Shown: positions 17,835-26,851, counted from the first letter of the stretch. The stretch is DNA of 41,003 nt from Mycobacterium sp. (GCF_019247635.1 NZ_JAFBAR010000062.1:1-41003); one strand, 5' to 3'. The notes: generated by a model from the letters alone, not told the origin. Made by a program: numbers and translations.

Positions 17835-20800
17835 GATGCCGTCCCGTGGGCATGGGCCGGGCAGCTGGACCGTATCGGGCAGTGCGAGCATCCGTCGTTG
17901 CGGCGCGCGATGAACTGCGGCCCGGCGGTCGCGGCGGCGGCCCGCCGGACCAGGTCGCGCCAATCCTGAAGCATGGCCGGTGTCAGCGGGTCCTGTTCGC
18001 GCTCGGTGGCACCCGCGGCGCCCGTCTTTCCGATGTAGACCAGCCGAGCGCCGCCGGTCTCGTCACCGTCGGCCATCATGCCTTCGGCCACCGCCAGTTG
18101 ATACGTCGCCAACTGGGCGTGTTGTTGCGCATCGTCCTTGCTGACCGGTGTTTTGCCCGTCTTCACGTCCACGATCACCAGCCGGCCGGCCGCGTCGCGT
18201 TCGAGCCGATCAACCCGGCCGCGCAACCGAACCTGGCCGCCGCCTTCGCGGGGTGTGCCCAACACGCCGTCGACGTCGACCTCGACACCCACCTCGGTCA
18301 GCTCTCCCCGAGTCTGGGCCCTCCACTCGACAAAAGCTCGGACCATGGCGCGGTGGCGCTCAAGTTCATTGGCCGAATACCAGTCGGAGTCGAAGGGCAG
18401 CCGCCGCCACAGCCGGTCCAGTTCGGCGATCAGGTGCGATTCGTCCTTGCCCGGCAAAGCGATCAACGCGTGCAGCACCGAGCCCAGGGTGGACCGCAGA
18501 TCGTGGGCGTTGGTTCCGCCGTGCCGTTCGGCAAGCCAGCGCAGCGGGCAGTCGTGGAGGATCTGCAGGGTGGACGGGGTCAAGGTAACGAGATCGTCGC
18601 TGCCACAAAGCGGGTCACTGCTGCTGACCGGAATCAGTCCGTGCCATCCGGCCGGGTCGGCGCCGGGCACGCCGGCTGCGGCAAGCCGGGCCAACTGCGT
18701 TGCCGCACACGCGCGAGCGGCGTCGCTCACGCCGCCGTCGGGAGCGCACACCACGCCGCGCAACCTGCCCACCATAGCCGCCGCCGACAGCACACGCGGA
18801 GACGAAATAGGTTGCACTGCAACAGGATCTATGTCACCGGTGTCCCACTGAGCGATCTCGGAGACGAACGCCGACGGCAGAGCGGCCTCTTGTCCCGTAC
18901 CATCCGTGTCGCTGTCCACGGCGGTCACCAGCAGCCGTCGCCGAGCACGGCCCATCGCCGCCACCAGCAATCGGCGCTCCTCGGCCAGCAGCGGCGCCCG
19001 CATCGAGGTGTCCTGCGCGACACCGTCGAGTTCGTCGAGCAACCGCTGGGTGCCCAGCACCCCGCCACGTGGAATGGTGTTGGGCCACAGCCCTTCCTGC
19101 AACCCCGCGATGACGACCAGCTCCCACTCGTGTCCCAACGCGGCGTGCGCGCTGAGCACCCGAACTCGCTCCGCGCCTGCCGCCGAGTCGCGGTCGACAC
19201 GCGGCAACTGCAGCGCCGCGACGTGTTCGACGAGACCACCCAACGAGGCACCGGACGTGCGAGACACGTAGTGCTCGGTGATGTCGAACAGCTCGGTCAC
19301 CGCTTCGAGGTCCCGGTCGGCCTGCGCGCCGGCCGGGCCACCGCGGTCGCTGGCGGCCAGCCAGCGGGGCTGCAGACCGGAACGATGCCAGGCCGCCCAC
19401 AGCGTGTAGCGCGGATCCTGGCCTTGACCCGAACCCGGGTGGTGACAGCGCGCGGCGGCGGCCAGCACGGCGCACACCCGTCGCAGCGGGCGAGCGTGCG
19501 GTCCCGAGAGCGGTGCGTCGCCGGTCAGCGCCTGCACCAGCAGAGCACCCAGTGTGGCGGAGTCACCCTCGGAACGGGCGCGCCGCAGGGCCCGGTGCAG
19601 CTGGCGAAGCGAGACCGGATCGACACGACCGATGGGGCCGGTCAGCAGCGCCTGCGCCTGGTCACCGTCCAGACCGTCGGCCGTGGCCGCCAACACGGTG
19701 AGCAGCGCCTGGACTGCCGGGTTCTCCGACAGCGAGCCGCCGGTTACCGGAACGGTGACCGGAACCCCCGCGGCCGCCAGTGCGCGCGGCAAGTGCGCGG
19801 CCACCCGCGGCACCGATCTGACGATCACCACCATCTGTGACCACGGGAGGCCGTCGACCAGGTGCGCCCGACGCAGCGCGTCGGCGATCAACGCCGCCTC
19901 GGCGTGAGCGGATGCGGCCAGGCGCACCGTCACCGATCCCTCTTCGATTCCTGAGCCCTCGATCTGCCTGCCGCCGCCACCGCCGGGCAATCGACGGGCG
20001 ATGCCGCTGACGGCACGCGCCACCGCGGGAGCGCAGCGGTGTGACACGGCCAACTGGACCGACGGCGACCCTTCGGCCAGTAGCCCGGCCGGCTCGCCAC
20101 CCCGGAAGCCGAACACCGCCTGGTGCGGGTCCCCGGCGACCAAAGCCAGGTCGGCACCCGCGGCGAGTACCCGCACCAGAGTGGCTGCCTGCGGGTCGAG
20201 TTGTTGGGCATCGTCAACCAACAGCACTCGCACGCGGGCACGTTCGGCGGCCAGCAACTCCGGGTCGACGGCGAAGACCTCCAACGCGGCACCGACGAGT
20301 TCGGCGGCACCCAGCGCCGGCGTGGTGGCCTGCGGCGCCGCCATGCCGACCGCCGCCCGCAGCAACATCACCTGCTCGTACTGCCGCGCGAATCGGCCGG
20401 CGGCGGTCCATTCCGGGCGCCCGCACCGCCGGCCCAGCCGCTCCAGGTCCACCGGGTCCACGCCGCGTTCGGCGCAGCGTGCCAACAGGTTTCGCAGCTC
20501 GGCGGCGAACCCCGCGGAACTCAGAGCGGGCCGCAGCTGCGCCGGCCAAGCGTCCGGGCGGTCCTCGATGTCACCGACCAGCAGCTCGCGGATGATGGCG
20601 TCTTGTTCGGCGCTGCTGACAAGACGGGGAGGGGCGTCGCCAGCGCGCTCGGCGGCCCGCCGCAACACCGCGTAGGCGTAGCTGTGCACGGTGCGCACCA
20701 ACGGCTCGCGGACCGCGGCGAGGCGGCCGCCGGCCGTACCCGACCGCAACAGCGCGGTCGTCAGCGTGCTGCGCGCCTGGATCCCGATCTTGCCGGAACC

Positions 20801-20968
20801 GGTGAGCAGCACAACGGATTTCGGATCAGCACCTGCGCTGATGCGGGCGATCGCTGCGTCGACCAGCAGGCTGCTCTTGCCGGTTCCCGGGCCGCCCAGG
20901 ATGCGCACCGAGCCGCGCGTGCCGGGCTCGAGTACCGCGCGCGCCTCGACGCCCCAGGTGAATGACAT
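17831..20968 (-). CDS. adnA: AdnA, Fe-S nuclease subunit of the AdnAB complex
   Basis: 1045 residues from ATG 20968 (MSFTWGVEARAV); a TTG four codons upstream is a weaker alternative. The N-terminal helicase-like part has Walker A GGPGTGKSS, but Walker B reads LLVDDAQQLD (Asp in place of the usual Glu) and motif VI reads RRLLVAAMGRAR, lacking the TRA seen in AdnB. This fits a non-lead motor. The C-terminal nuclease has GRVDRLERD, VIVDVKTGK and QLATYQLA. Cysteines in ILHDCPLRW and in the terminal CSHCPIRSSC give the C...C-xx-C-x5-C layout of a 4Fe-4S nuclease domain. It is the first gene of adnA-adnB. Confidence 0.96.
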   Translation of the reverse strand: MSFTWGVEARAVLEPGTRGSVRILGGPGTGKSSLLVDAAIARISAGADPKSVVLLTGSGKIGIQARSTLTTALLRSGTAGGRLAAVREPLVRTVHSYAYAVLRRAAERAGDAPPRLVSSAEQDAIIRELLVGDIEDRPDAWPAQLRPALSSAGFAAELRNLLARCAERGVDPVDLERLGRRCGRPEWTAAGRFARQYEQVMLLRAAVGMAAPQATTPALGAAELVGAALEVFAVDPELLAAERARVRVLLVDDAQQLDPQAATLVRVLAAGADLALVAGDPHQAVFGFRGGEPAGLLAEGSPSVQLAVSHRCAPAVARAVSGIARRLPGGGGGRQIEGSGIEEGSVTVRLAASAHAEAALIADALRRAHLVDGLPWSQMVVIVRSVPRVAAHLPRALAAAGVPVTVPVTGGSLSENPAVQALLTVLAATADGLDGDQAQALLTGPIGRVDPVSLRQLHRALRRARSEGDSATLGALLVQALTGDAPLSGPHARPLRRVCAVLAAAARCHHPGSGQGQDPRYTLWAAWHRSGLQPRWLAASDRGGPAGAQADRDLEAVTELFDITEHYVSRTSGASLGGLVEHVAALQLPRVDRDSAAGAERVRVLSAHAALGHEWELVVIAGLQEGLWPNTIPRGGVLGTQRLLDELDGVAQDTSMRAPLLAEERRLLVAAMGRARRRLLVTAVDSDTDGTGQEAALPSAFVSEIAQWDTGDIDPVAVQPISSPRVLSAAAMVGRLRGVVCAPDGGVSDAARACAATQLARLAAAGVPGADPAGWHGLIPVSSSDPLCGSDDLVTLTPSTLQILHDCPLRWLAERHGGTNAHDLRSTLGSVLHALIALPGKDESHLIAELDRLWRRLPFDSDWYSANELERHRAMVRAFVEWRAQTRGELTEVGVEVDVDGVLGTPREGGGQVRLRGRVDRLERDAAGRLVIVDVKTGKTPVSKDDAQQHAQLATYQLAVAEGMMADGDETGGARLVYIGKTGAAGATEREQDPLTPAMLQDWRDLVRRAAAATAGPQFIARRNDGCSHCPIRSSCPAHAHGTAS

Positions 20969-21117
20969 AGCGGCATGCAATCACGAGGGTCTGACAAAAA
21001 TCGGCCCAGCGCTGCCAGCGATATGCTGGGCCGCCCCGCCGAACCATCCGAGATGAAGTTCTTCCGCCTCGCCGGGATACTGGACACCAAAGCCGAAACA
21101 CCTGAGGAGGAGTTTCG

Positions 21118-21333
21118 ATGGTCAGGGACATCGGAGACATCGGAGATATCGGACCAACCGGCGATGTGCCCGAAGCCGACGCGGTCGAACAACACCAACT
21201 CGTCGTTGACGACGAAGCCGGCCTGGACACCGCCTACCTGAGCTCGGCCGACCGGGAGGCCAACGAGGCCGACTTGATCGACCAGGCCACCACCGTCGCC
21301 GACCCGGACGACGACTGGGACGTCGACCGCTGA
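21118..21333 (+). CDS. Small acidic hypothetical protein, 71 aa
   Basis: Translated from ATG 21118 behind an excellent ribosome site (GAGGAGG at 21104-21110, 7-nt spacing). It starts MVRDIGDIGDIGP and is strongly acidic, with no cysteine and no membrane segment. Two imperfect repeats of an E-A-D-x-x-[ED]-Q-x-x-x-V pattern are visible (PEADAVEQHQLVVDDE and NEADLIDQATTVADPDDD). Similar motifs recur in other small acidic mycobacterial proteins as far as I recall. It is probably disordered. It is divergent from adnA (150 bp) and 4 bp upstream of the lipV-like gene, hence in the same operon. Function unknown. Confidence 0.75.
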   Translation: MVRDIGDIGDIGPTGDVPEADAVEQHQLVVDDEAGLDTAYLSSADREANEADLIDQATTVADPDDDWDVDR

Positions 21334-21337
21334 ACGC

Positions 21338-22117
21338 GTGACGGCCGACCTCCACGTGCACCGCTACGGGCCGTCCGGCCCGGTGCGGATGCTTGCGATG
21401 CACGGACTGACCGGACACGGCCAGCGCTGGCAGCACCTGGCTGGCTACGTGCCCGAAATCAGCATTGCCGCACCGGATCTGCTGGCCCACGGCCGATCGT
21501 CGTGGGCCGCGCCATGGTCGATTGACGCCAACGTCGCGGCGATGGCCGCGCTGCTCGACGAGCAGGCCGACGCGCCCGTGCTGGTGGTCGGACATTCGTT
21601 CGGCGGTGCGGTCGCCCTGCATCTGGCGGCCGTTCGGTCCGACCTGGTGGCGGCGCTGCTGCTGCTGGATCCCGCGATCGGCCTGGACGGCAAGTGGATG
21701 AGCGAGATCGCTGAGGCGATGTTTTCCTCCCCCGACTACCCGGACCCTGCGGAGGCACGTCGGGAGAAGACGGCCGGCTCCTGGGCGGACGTGGACCCCG
21801 CGGTGCTCGACGCCGACCTCGACGAGCACCTGGTCAAACTGCCGAACGGGCGGTACGGCTGGCGCATCAGCGTGCCGGCGATGATGTCCTACTGGAGCGA
21901 ACTTGCCCGCGAGATCGACCTGCCGCCGGCCGGGACGCCGACGACGCTGGTCCGGGCGGCCTGGACCTCGCCGCCCTACGTCGGCGACCGACTGATCGAC
22001 GGGCTCCGACAACGATTGGGTGCCGATTTCGAGCTGCTGGATTTCGATTGCGACCACATGGTCCCCCACGCCAAACCCGCGGAGACGGCGGCGTTGATCC
22101 GGAAGCGGCTGGGTTAA
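21338..22117 (+). CDS. lipV: LipV-like alpha/beta-hydrolase
   Basis: 259 residues, a single alpha/beta-hydrolase domain. It has the oxyanion HG in AMHGLTGHGQRW, the nucleophile elbow GHSFGG (Ser ~87) with LDPAIGLDG after it, and a C-terminal catalytic His in DCDHMVPH. The substrate cannot be read from sequence; the M. tuberculosis orthologue is annotated as lipase LipV and is a little shorter. The start is GTG 21338, 4 bp after the preceding stop; 2 bp separate its stop from the next start, so this is a tightly packed three-gene operon. Confidence 0.88.
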   Translation: MTADLHVHRYGPSGPVRMLAMHGLTGHGQRWQHLAGYVPEISIAAPDLLAHGRSSWAAPWSIDANVAAMAALLDEQADAPVLVVGHSFGGAVALHLAAVRSDLVAALLLLDPAIGLDGKWMSEIAEAMFSSPDYPDPAEARREKTAGSWADVDPAVLDADLDEHLVKLPNGRYGWRISVPAMMSYWSELAREIDLPPAGTPTTLVRAAWTSPPYVGDRLIDGLRQRLGADFELLDFDCDHMVPHAKPAETAALIRKRLG

Positions 22118-22119
22118 CC

Positions 22120-22416
22120 GTGGCGCCGGTCACCGACGAGCAGGTGGAACGGGTGCGCGCGCTGGTGGCGGCCATCCCTCCCGGCCGGGTCGCCACCTAT
22201 GGCGACATCGCCGCTGTCGCAGGCCTTTCCAGTCCGCGCATCGTGGGCTGGATCATGCGCACCGACTCCTCGGACCTGCCCTGGCACCGCGTGATCACCG
22301 CGTCCGGGCGTCCGGCGCGGCATCTGCGGACGCCGCAGCTGAGTCTGCTGCGCGCCGAGGGAGTGCTGGCTGTCGACGGCCGGATCGCGCTGGCCGCGGT
22401 GCGCCATGAGTTCTAG
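22120..22416 (+). CDS. Alkyltransferase-like (ATL) DNA-damage recognition protein
   Basis: 98 residues, equal to the C-terminal DNA-binding domain of O6-alkylguanine-DNA alkyltransferases (VAAIPPGRVATYGDIAAVAG, then SPRIVGWIMR). The active-site motif PCHR is replaced by PWHR in LPWHRVITASGR, so the acceptor cysteine is missing. This is the hallmark of ATL proteins, which flip and mark alkylated guanines for nucleotide excision repair instead of repairing them. The start is GTG 22120. It matches Rv3204 of M. tuberculosis in size and place. The stop overlaps the convergent next gene by 4 bp. Its proximity to AdnAB and UvrD2 adds to the repair theme. Confidence 0.9.
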   Translation: MAPVTDEQVERVRALVAAIPPGRVATYGDIAAVAGLSSPRIVGWIMRTDSSDLPWHRVITASGRPARHLRTPQLSLLRAEGVLAVDGRIALAAVRHEF

Positions 22417-23267
22417 AGCGCCAACCGGACCAGAGCCGCGGTGCGGGCCAAACCCGGAAATGCCTCGGCCGTCGACCTCGGGTGCAGTGCGTGGACCGCC
22501 AAGCGAAACATCAACGCGCGCAACAACATCTGTGGCCACTCCGGCAATGCGCCCCACCGCTCGATAAGGCCGTCATCTGCGTCTCCCCAGGACAACGCGT
22601 CGATGACCACCACGCCCGCCGCCCAGGAGGCCGGACGCCAGTAGGGCGTGATGTCGGTGATCCCGGGCGCCGCGGTGCCGACGAAAAGCACTGTCCCGTA
22701 AAGGTCTCCGTGGACCAGCTGATTAGGGCTGCGGGTCGGCCTGCGCAACGTGGCGAGCTGATTGATCAGGTCGACGGAGCGCTGGGCGTCGGCGCTCGGC
22801 GGTGCCGTCCGCGCCCCCGGCGGCACCGACTGCAACGGCCGCTCCTCCCAGGCGGCTCGGTCGGCGGCAATGAAGACGTCGACGTCCGCCCACGGCGCTG
22901 TGGGTCCCTGAGTCAAGAATCGCGGGCGCTCCAATTTGCCGGTGGCCTCGTGCAATCGCACCGCCGCTGAAACGACCTCGTCGTGCCGGGGTTCCGGCGT
23001 GCCGGCTACGAATGTGTCCGCCCGCCAACCCGATACCACGTACCGCCCGTCGGTCGACCGCACCGGCCGAGCCAGCCGCACGCCGTCCACGAACAACGTT
23101 TCCCGCACGCGAGCCGACCAGGCCGCACGAGCATGGTCGGCAACCTGCGACAGCACGACTTCACCGCACCGCCAGCCGCCTTCCCAGCTGGCACCGAGTG
23201 GGGCGGGATTCACACCGGTCAAACCGAACGCCGCCAACACATGCTCGGGCGGCGGCTCGACTGTCAC
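22413..23267 (-). CDS. Kinase-like (aminoglycoside phosphotransferase-fold) actinobacterial protein
   Basis: 284 residues. The C-terminal half contains LVHGDLYGTVLF and, about 15 residues on, TDITPYWRP and VVVIDALSWGD. This resembles the HGDL...D catalytic/metal segment of APH-type small-molecule kinases, in a variant typical of an actinobacteria-specific TIGR02569-like family. A classical Brenner motif HGDxxxxN is imperfect here (HGDLYGTV lacks the Asn), so catalytic activity is doubtful. The start is GTG 23267 (MTVEPPPEHVLAAFG). It lies 36 bp upstream of and co-directional with the moeZ end region, but its substrate is unknown. Confidence 0.75.
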   Translation of the reverse strand: MTVEPPPEHVLAAFGLTGVNPAPLGASWEGGWRCGEVVLSQVADHARAAWSARVRETLFVDGVRLARPVRSTDGRYVVSGWRADTFVAGTPEPRHDEVVSAAVRLHEATGKLERPRFLTQGPTAPWADVDVFIAADRAAWEERPLQSVPPGARTAPPSADAQRSVDLINQLATLRRPTRSPNQLVHGDLYGTVLFVGTAAPGITDITPYWRPASWAAGVVVIDALSWGDADDGLIERWGALPEWPQMLLRALMFRLAVHALHPRSTAEAFPGLARTAALVRLAL

Positions 23268-23303
23268 AGGGGTCAGACTAATAGAGCGCCTTCCCGGTTC
23301 CGG

Positions 23304-24464
23304 TCAATACACGACCATGTCGGGCTGCACCTGCTTGGCCCATGCCACGATGCCGCCCTGCAGATGGACCGCGTCGGCGAATCCGGCCTTACGCACCACG
23401 GCCTGCGCCTGGGCCGAGCGCACTCCGGTCTTGCAGTAGAGCACGGCCATGCGGTCTCGCGGCAGCTGCGCCAGCCCCTCCCCCGAGGAGATGAGCGACT
23501 GCGGGATAAGCTGCGCGCCCTCGATGTGCACGACGGCCCATTCCGCGGGCTCGCGGACGTCGATCAGGGCCAACCTCGTGCCGGAGTCCATCAGCGCACG
23601 CAATTCCCGCGGGCTGATGCTGGAGCCGGTAGCCAGGTCGTCCGCCACCGCGCCGCAATACTCTTCGTAATCAAGCAATTGAGTGATCTGCGGAGCGGAC
23701 GGGTCCTTGCGGATCCTGATCGTGCGGTAGCTCATGGCCAGCGCGTCGTAGATCATCAACCGGCCCAGCAGCGTCTCACCAAGCCCGGTGATCAGCTTGA
23801 TCACCTCGGTGCCCATCACGGACGCGACCGAGGCGCAGACGATGCCCAGCACGCCGCCCTCCGCGCAGGACGGCACCGTCCCGGGCGGTGGCGGCTCCGG
23901 GTACAGGTCGCGGTAGTTCACACCATGGCCGCCCGGCGCGTCCTCCCAGAACACCGACACCTGACCTGCGAAGCGGTAGATCGATCCCCACACGTACGGC
24001 TTGCCGGCCAGCACCGCCGCATCGTTGACCAGATACCGCGTGGCGAAGTTGTCGGTGCCATCGACGATCAGGTCGTACTGATTGAACAGGTCGACGGCGT
24101 TATCCGCGTGCAGCCGGACCTCGTGCAACCGCACGTCAACCAACGGATTGATCGCGGCGATAGACTCGCGCGCCGACCGGGCCTTCGAGCGCCCGAGGTC
24201 GGCGACCCCGTGGATGATCTGGCGCTGCAGGTTCGACTCGTCGACGACGTCGAAGTCGACGATGCCGATGGTGCCCACGCCTGCCGCGGCCAGGTAGAGC
24301 AACGTCGGCGCCCCGAGTCCGCCGGCGCCGATAACGAGCACGCGCGCGTTCTTGAGACGTTCCTGCCCCTCCAGGCCCAGCTCCGGAATGACCAGATGGC
24401 GGCTGTAGCGGGCAACCTCTTCCCGGCTCAGCGACGCCGCGGGCTCGACCAAGGGAGGCAACAC
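23304..24464 (-). CDS. moeZ: MoeZ (MoeB-rhodanese), sulfur-carrier activating enzyme
   Basis: 386 residues. The N-terminal E1/ThiF domain has the nucleotide loop VIGAGGLGAP, the adenylation segment SNLQRQIIHG and a Cys in SCAEGGVLG. The C-terminal rhodanese domain has the active-site loop YCKTGVRS. It adenylates and thiocarboxylates small ubiquitin-like sulfur carriers; in M. tuberculosis the orthologue serves CysO (cysteine synthesis) and MoaD-type proteins (molybdopterin). The zinc cysteines of the classical MoeB CxxC pairs are not evident. The start is GTG 24464, immediately followed by TTG; an ATG at 24469 is out of frame. A 58-bp inverted repeat lies just upstream. Confidence 0.95.
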   Translation of the reverse strand: MLPPLVEPAASLSREEVARYSRHLVIPELGLEGQERLKNARVLVIGAGGLGAPTLLYLAAAGVGTIGIVDFDVVDESNLQRQIIHGVADLGRSKARSARESIAAINPLVDVRLHEVRLHADNAVDLFNQYDLIVDGTDNFATRYLVNDAAVLAGKPYVWGSIYRFAGQVSVFWEDAPGGHGVNYRDLYPEPPPPGTVPSCAEGGVLGIVCASVASVMGTEVIKLITGLGETLLGRLMIYDALAMSYRTIRIRKDPSAPQITQLLDYEEYCGAVADDLATGSSISPRELRALMDSGTRLALIDVREPAEWAVVHIEGAQLIPQSLISSGEGLAQLPRDRMAVLYCKTGVRSAQAQAVVRKAGFADAVHLQGGIVAWAKQVQPDMVVY

Positions 24465-24494
24465 ACCATCGAGGTTAGGCGAAACCCTGCCTGC

Positions 24495-24552
24495 CGAGCA
24501 GACGCAAAGTCACCCCTTGTGGCAGGAAATCGGGTGTTTATGCGTCTGCTCG
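24495..24552. repeat. Long inverted repeat with CGAGCAGACGCA arms
   Basis: CGAGCAGACGCA (24495-24506) and its exact complement TGCGTCTGCTCG (24541-24552) enclose 34 nt. It fills the gap between the moeZ start and the end of the upstream metzincin-like gene. I recall elements with GAGCAGACGCAAA arms as common in intergenic DNA of several mycobacteria, so this is probably a dispersed palindromic element. It may also act as terminator for the upstream gene. Confidence 0.7.
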
Positions 24553-24565
24553 CGCTCAACGGGTC

Positions 24566-25606
24566 CTAGGCGATGGGGAACGGCCAGGGATTGAACCGGC
24601 ACGTCTTGCCGTCCGCCTTGACGAAGTCGGGGTCGAACTTGGCGGCGTCGTTGTTGGACGTGGAAAACGTCTGCTGCATCATCACCGGGGCCAGGCCACC
24701 GTCCTTGTCGCACGGCTCGTGCCGGATATACCCGATGGCGTGGCCGACCTCGTGATTGATCACATACTGCCGGTAGGAACCGATGTCACCTTCGAACGGA
24801 ACGGCTCCGCGCACCCATCGTGCTTCGTTGATAAAGACCCTCGACTGGCGGTCCGCTCCGTACGCCGGGTTGTAGCAGGAGGTCTCCAGCCGGAATTCAT
24901 AGCCACACCCTTCACGCACCGTTACCGGCGACACGAGCGAAATCCGGAAGTCCGGCTTGCTCTTATCGGTTCCGTCGATGCGGACGAAGGCGAACTGCGG
25001 ATTGTGCGTCCAGCCCTTGGGGTTGGCCAGCGTCTGGTCGACCATCTGGGCGAAGGCGTTGTCACCGCCGTACATCGTGGGGTCCAGACCGTTTTCGATT
25101 TCGACCGTGTAGCGGAATACCTTCGCCGTGCCCTGCCCGATCTGCGGCGTCGTGCCGGGAATGACATGCCAGGTCTTGTCGCCGGCTTCGGTGTACGCGC
25201 CGCCGTCGGGCAGCGTGCCGGCCGGAATATTGGCGTCGAAAGCCGCCAGGCCGCGCGGCGGGGCGTCCAGGATCGCCGTGCCCACCGCCCCGATGGCCGG
25301 CGGTCCCTGGATCGACGAGCGCATCTCGGCCTTGGGCGCGTTCGGGTTGGTGATCGTCTGATAGGCCACCACCGCGGTGAGCACGAGCAGCACGGGCAGG
25401 GCATAGGCGCGCCACCCATAGGTGGACACGAATCGCCCCAGCCAGGTCTGCTTGCGCCATTGACGCTGCCGGCCGCGGTCGACGCGGACTCGTCCGGCGT
25501 CGTGGGCCAGCGGATCACGCTGGGCCCGCAGTGGTTCGCGCCACCCTTCCCGCAACACCGGTACTCGGCCAGGGCCGCGCCCAGGCCCCGCCGGTTCGTG
25601 GGTCAT
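24566..25606 (-). CDS. Membrane-anchored metzincin-like DUF3152 protein
   Basis: 346 residues: an Arg/Pro-rich cytosolic N-terminus (~1-62), one membrane segment (~66-84, YALPVLLVLTAVVAYQTI) and an extracytoplasmic domain. The zinc motif is complete, HEVGHAIGYIRH, which is exactly H-E-x-x-H-x-x-G-x-x-x-H of metzincins, in NHEVGHAIGYIRHEPCD. Downstream methionines (APVMMQQT) could form the Met-turn. Four cysteines in the outer domain may form disulfides. This is likely a secreted-face peptidase; the substrate is unknown. The start is ATG 25606. M. tuberculosis Rv3207c is annotated shorter, so the native start may be further in. Confidence 0.88.
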   Translation of the reverse strand: MTHEPAGPGRGPGRVPVLREGWREPLRAQRDPLAHDAGRVRVDRGRQRQWRKQTWLGRFVSTYGWRAYALPVLLVLTAVVAYQTITNPNAPKAEMRSSIQGPPAIGAVGTAILDAPPRGLAAFDANIPAGTLPDGGAYTEAGDKTWHVIPGTTPQIGQGTAKVFRYTVEIENGLDPTMYGGDNAFAQMVDQTLANPKGWTHNPQFAFVRIDGTDKSKPDFRISLVSPVTVREGCGYEFRLETSCYNPAYGADRQSRVFINEARWVRGAVPFEGDIGSYRQYVINHEVGHAIGYIRHEPCDKDGGLAPVMMQQTFSTSNNDAAKFDPDFVKADGKTCRFNPWPFPIA

Positions 25607-25700
25607 TTTCCCAGGATTGCACAGCCGGGCCGGGTGGTCAGTCCTGGCGCGCCCTAACGGTCCTCGCAGTTACTGGTACCGCTAGTTCGGGTCGACTGAA

Positions 25701-25708
25701 CGTTAACG
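25701..25708. promoter_or_regulatory. CGTTAACG palindrome upstream of the tetR gene
   Basis: A perfect 8-bp palindrome inside TGAACGTTAACGGTAG, in the 206-bp divergent region between the metzincin-like gene and tetR. Related TAACGGT sequences occur nearby (around 25656 and 25704). It could be the operator of the TetR regulator, but only position suggests so. Confidence 0.25.
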
Positions 25709-25750
25709 GTAGTAATGTCGTGGCGACACATGTACGGGCGTGGGGTTTAC

Positions 25751-25772
25751 AAAGGGGTTGAAAAGGGGTTGA
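25751..25772. repeat. 11-bp tandem direct repeat upstream of tetR
   Basis: AAAGGGGTTGA occurs twice back to back (25751-25761, 25762-25772), followed by a partial AAAGTGG. It ends 40 bp before the tetR start. Spacing of one helical turn is compatible with cooperative protein binding to the same DNA face, though no factor is known. Confidence 0.55.
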
Positions 25773-25806
25773 AAGTGGCCCTCCCAAACAACGCACTTCA
25801 GATTGA

Positions 25807-26737
<931 letters not shown>

Positions 26738-26837
26738 GGGTGGCCCCTTTCCGTTTGACGTTGGTCTCGCATGCGTGCTCTGCAGCAGGCTAGTGGACGA
26801 GTCCGGTGTGCCGCAGATGGACCCTGCGACCAGGTCG

Positions 26838-26851
26838 TTACTCCGCAGTAA
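26838..26851. promoter_or_regulatory. TTACT-CCGC-AGTAA inverted repeat in a divergent promoter region
   Basis: Two perfect 5-bp arms with a 4-bp spacer, near the middle of the 182-bp region between the divergent DUF3107 and MmpS-like genes. This placement suits an operator acting on both promoters. No specific regulator can be named, and short palindromes occur by chance. Confidence 0.25.

Noticed and set aside
17777..19840. A 687-codon plus-strand open frame
   Set aside because: It is antisense to adnA, rich in Arg/Gln/His/Gly as expected from the shadow of GC-rich codons, without motifs or a ribosome site.
22983..24569. A 528-codon plus-strand frame over moeZ and the kinase-like gene
   Set aside because: A shadow frame with antisense composition; moeZ on the opposite strand has all catalytic motifs.
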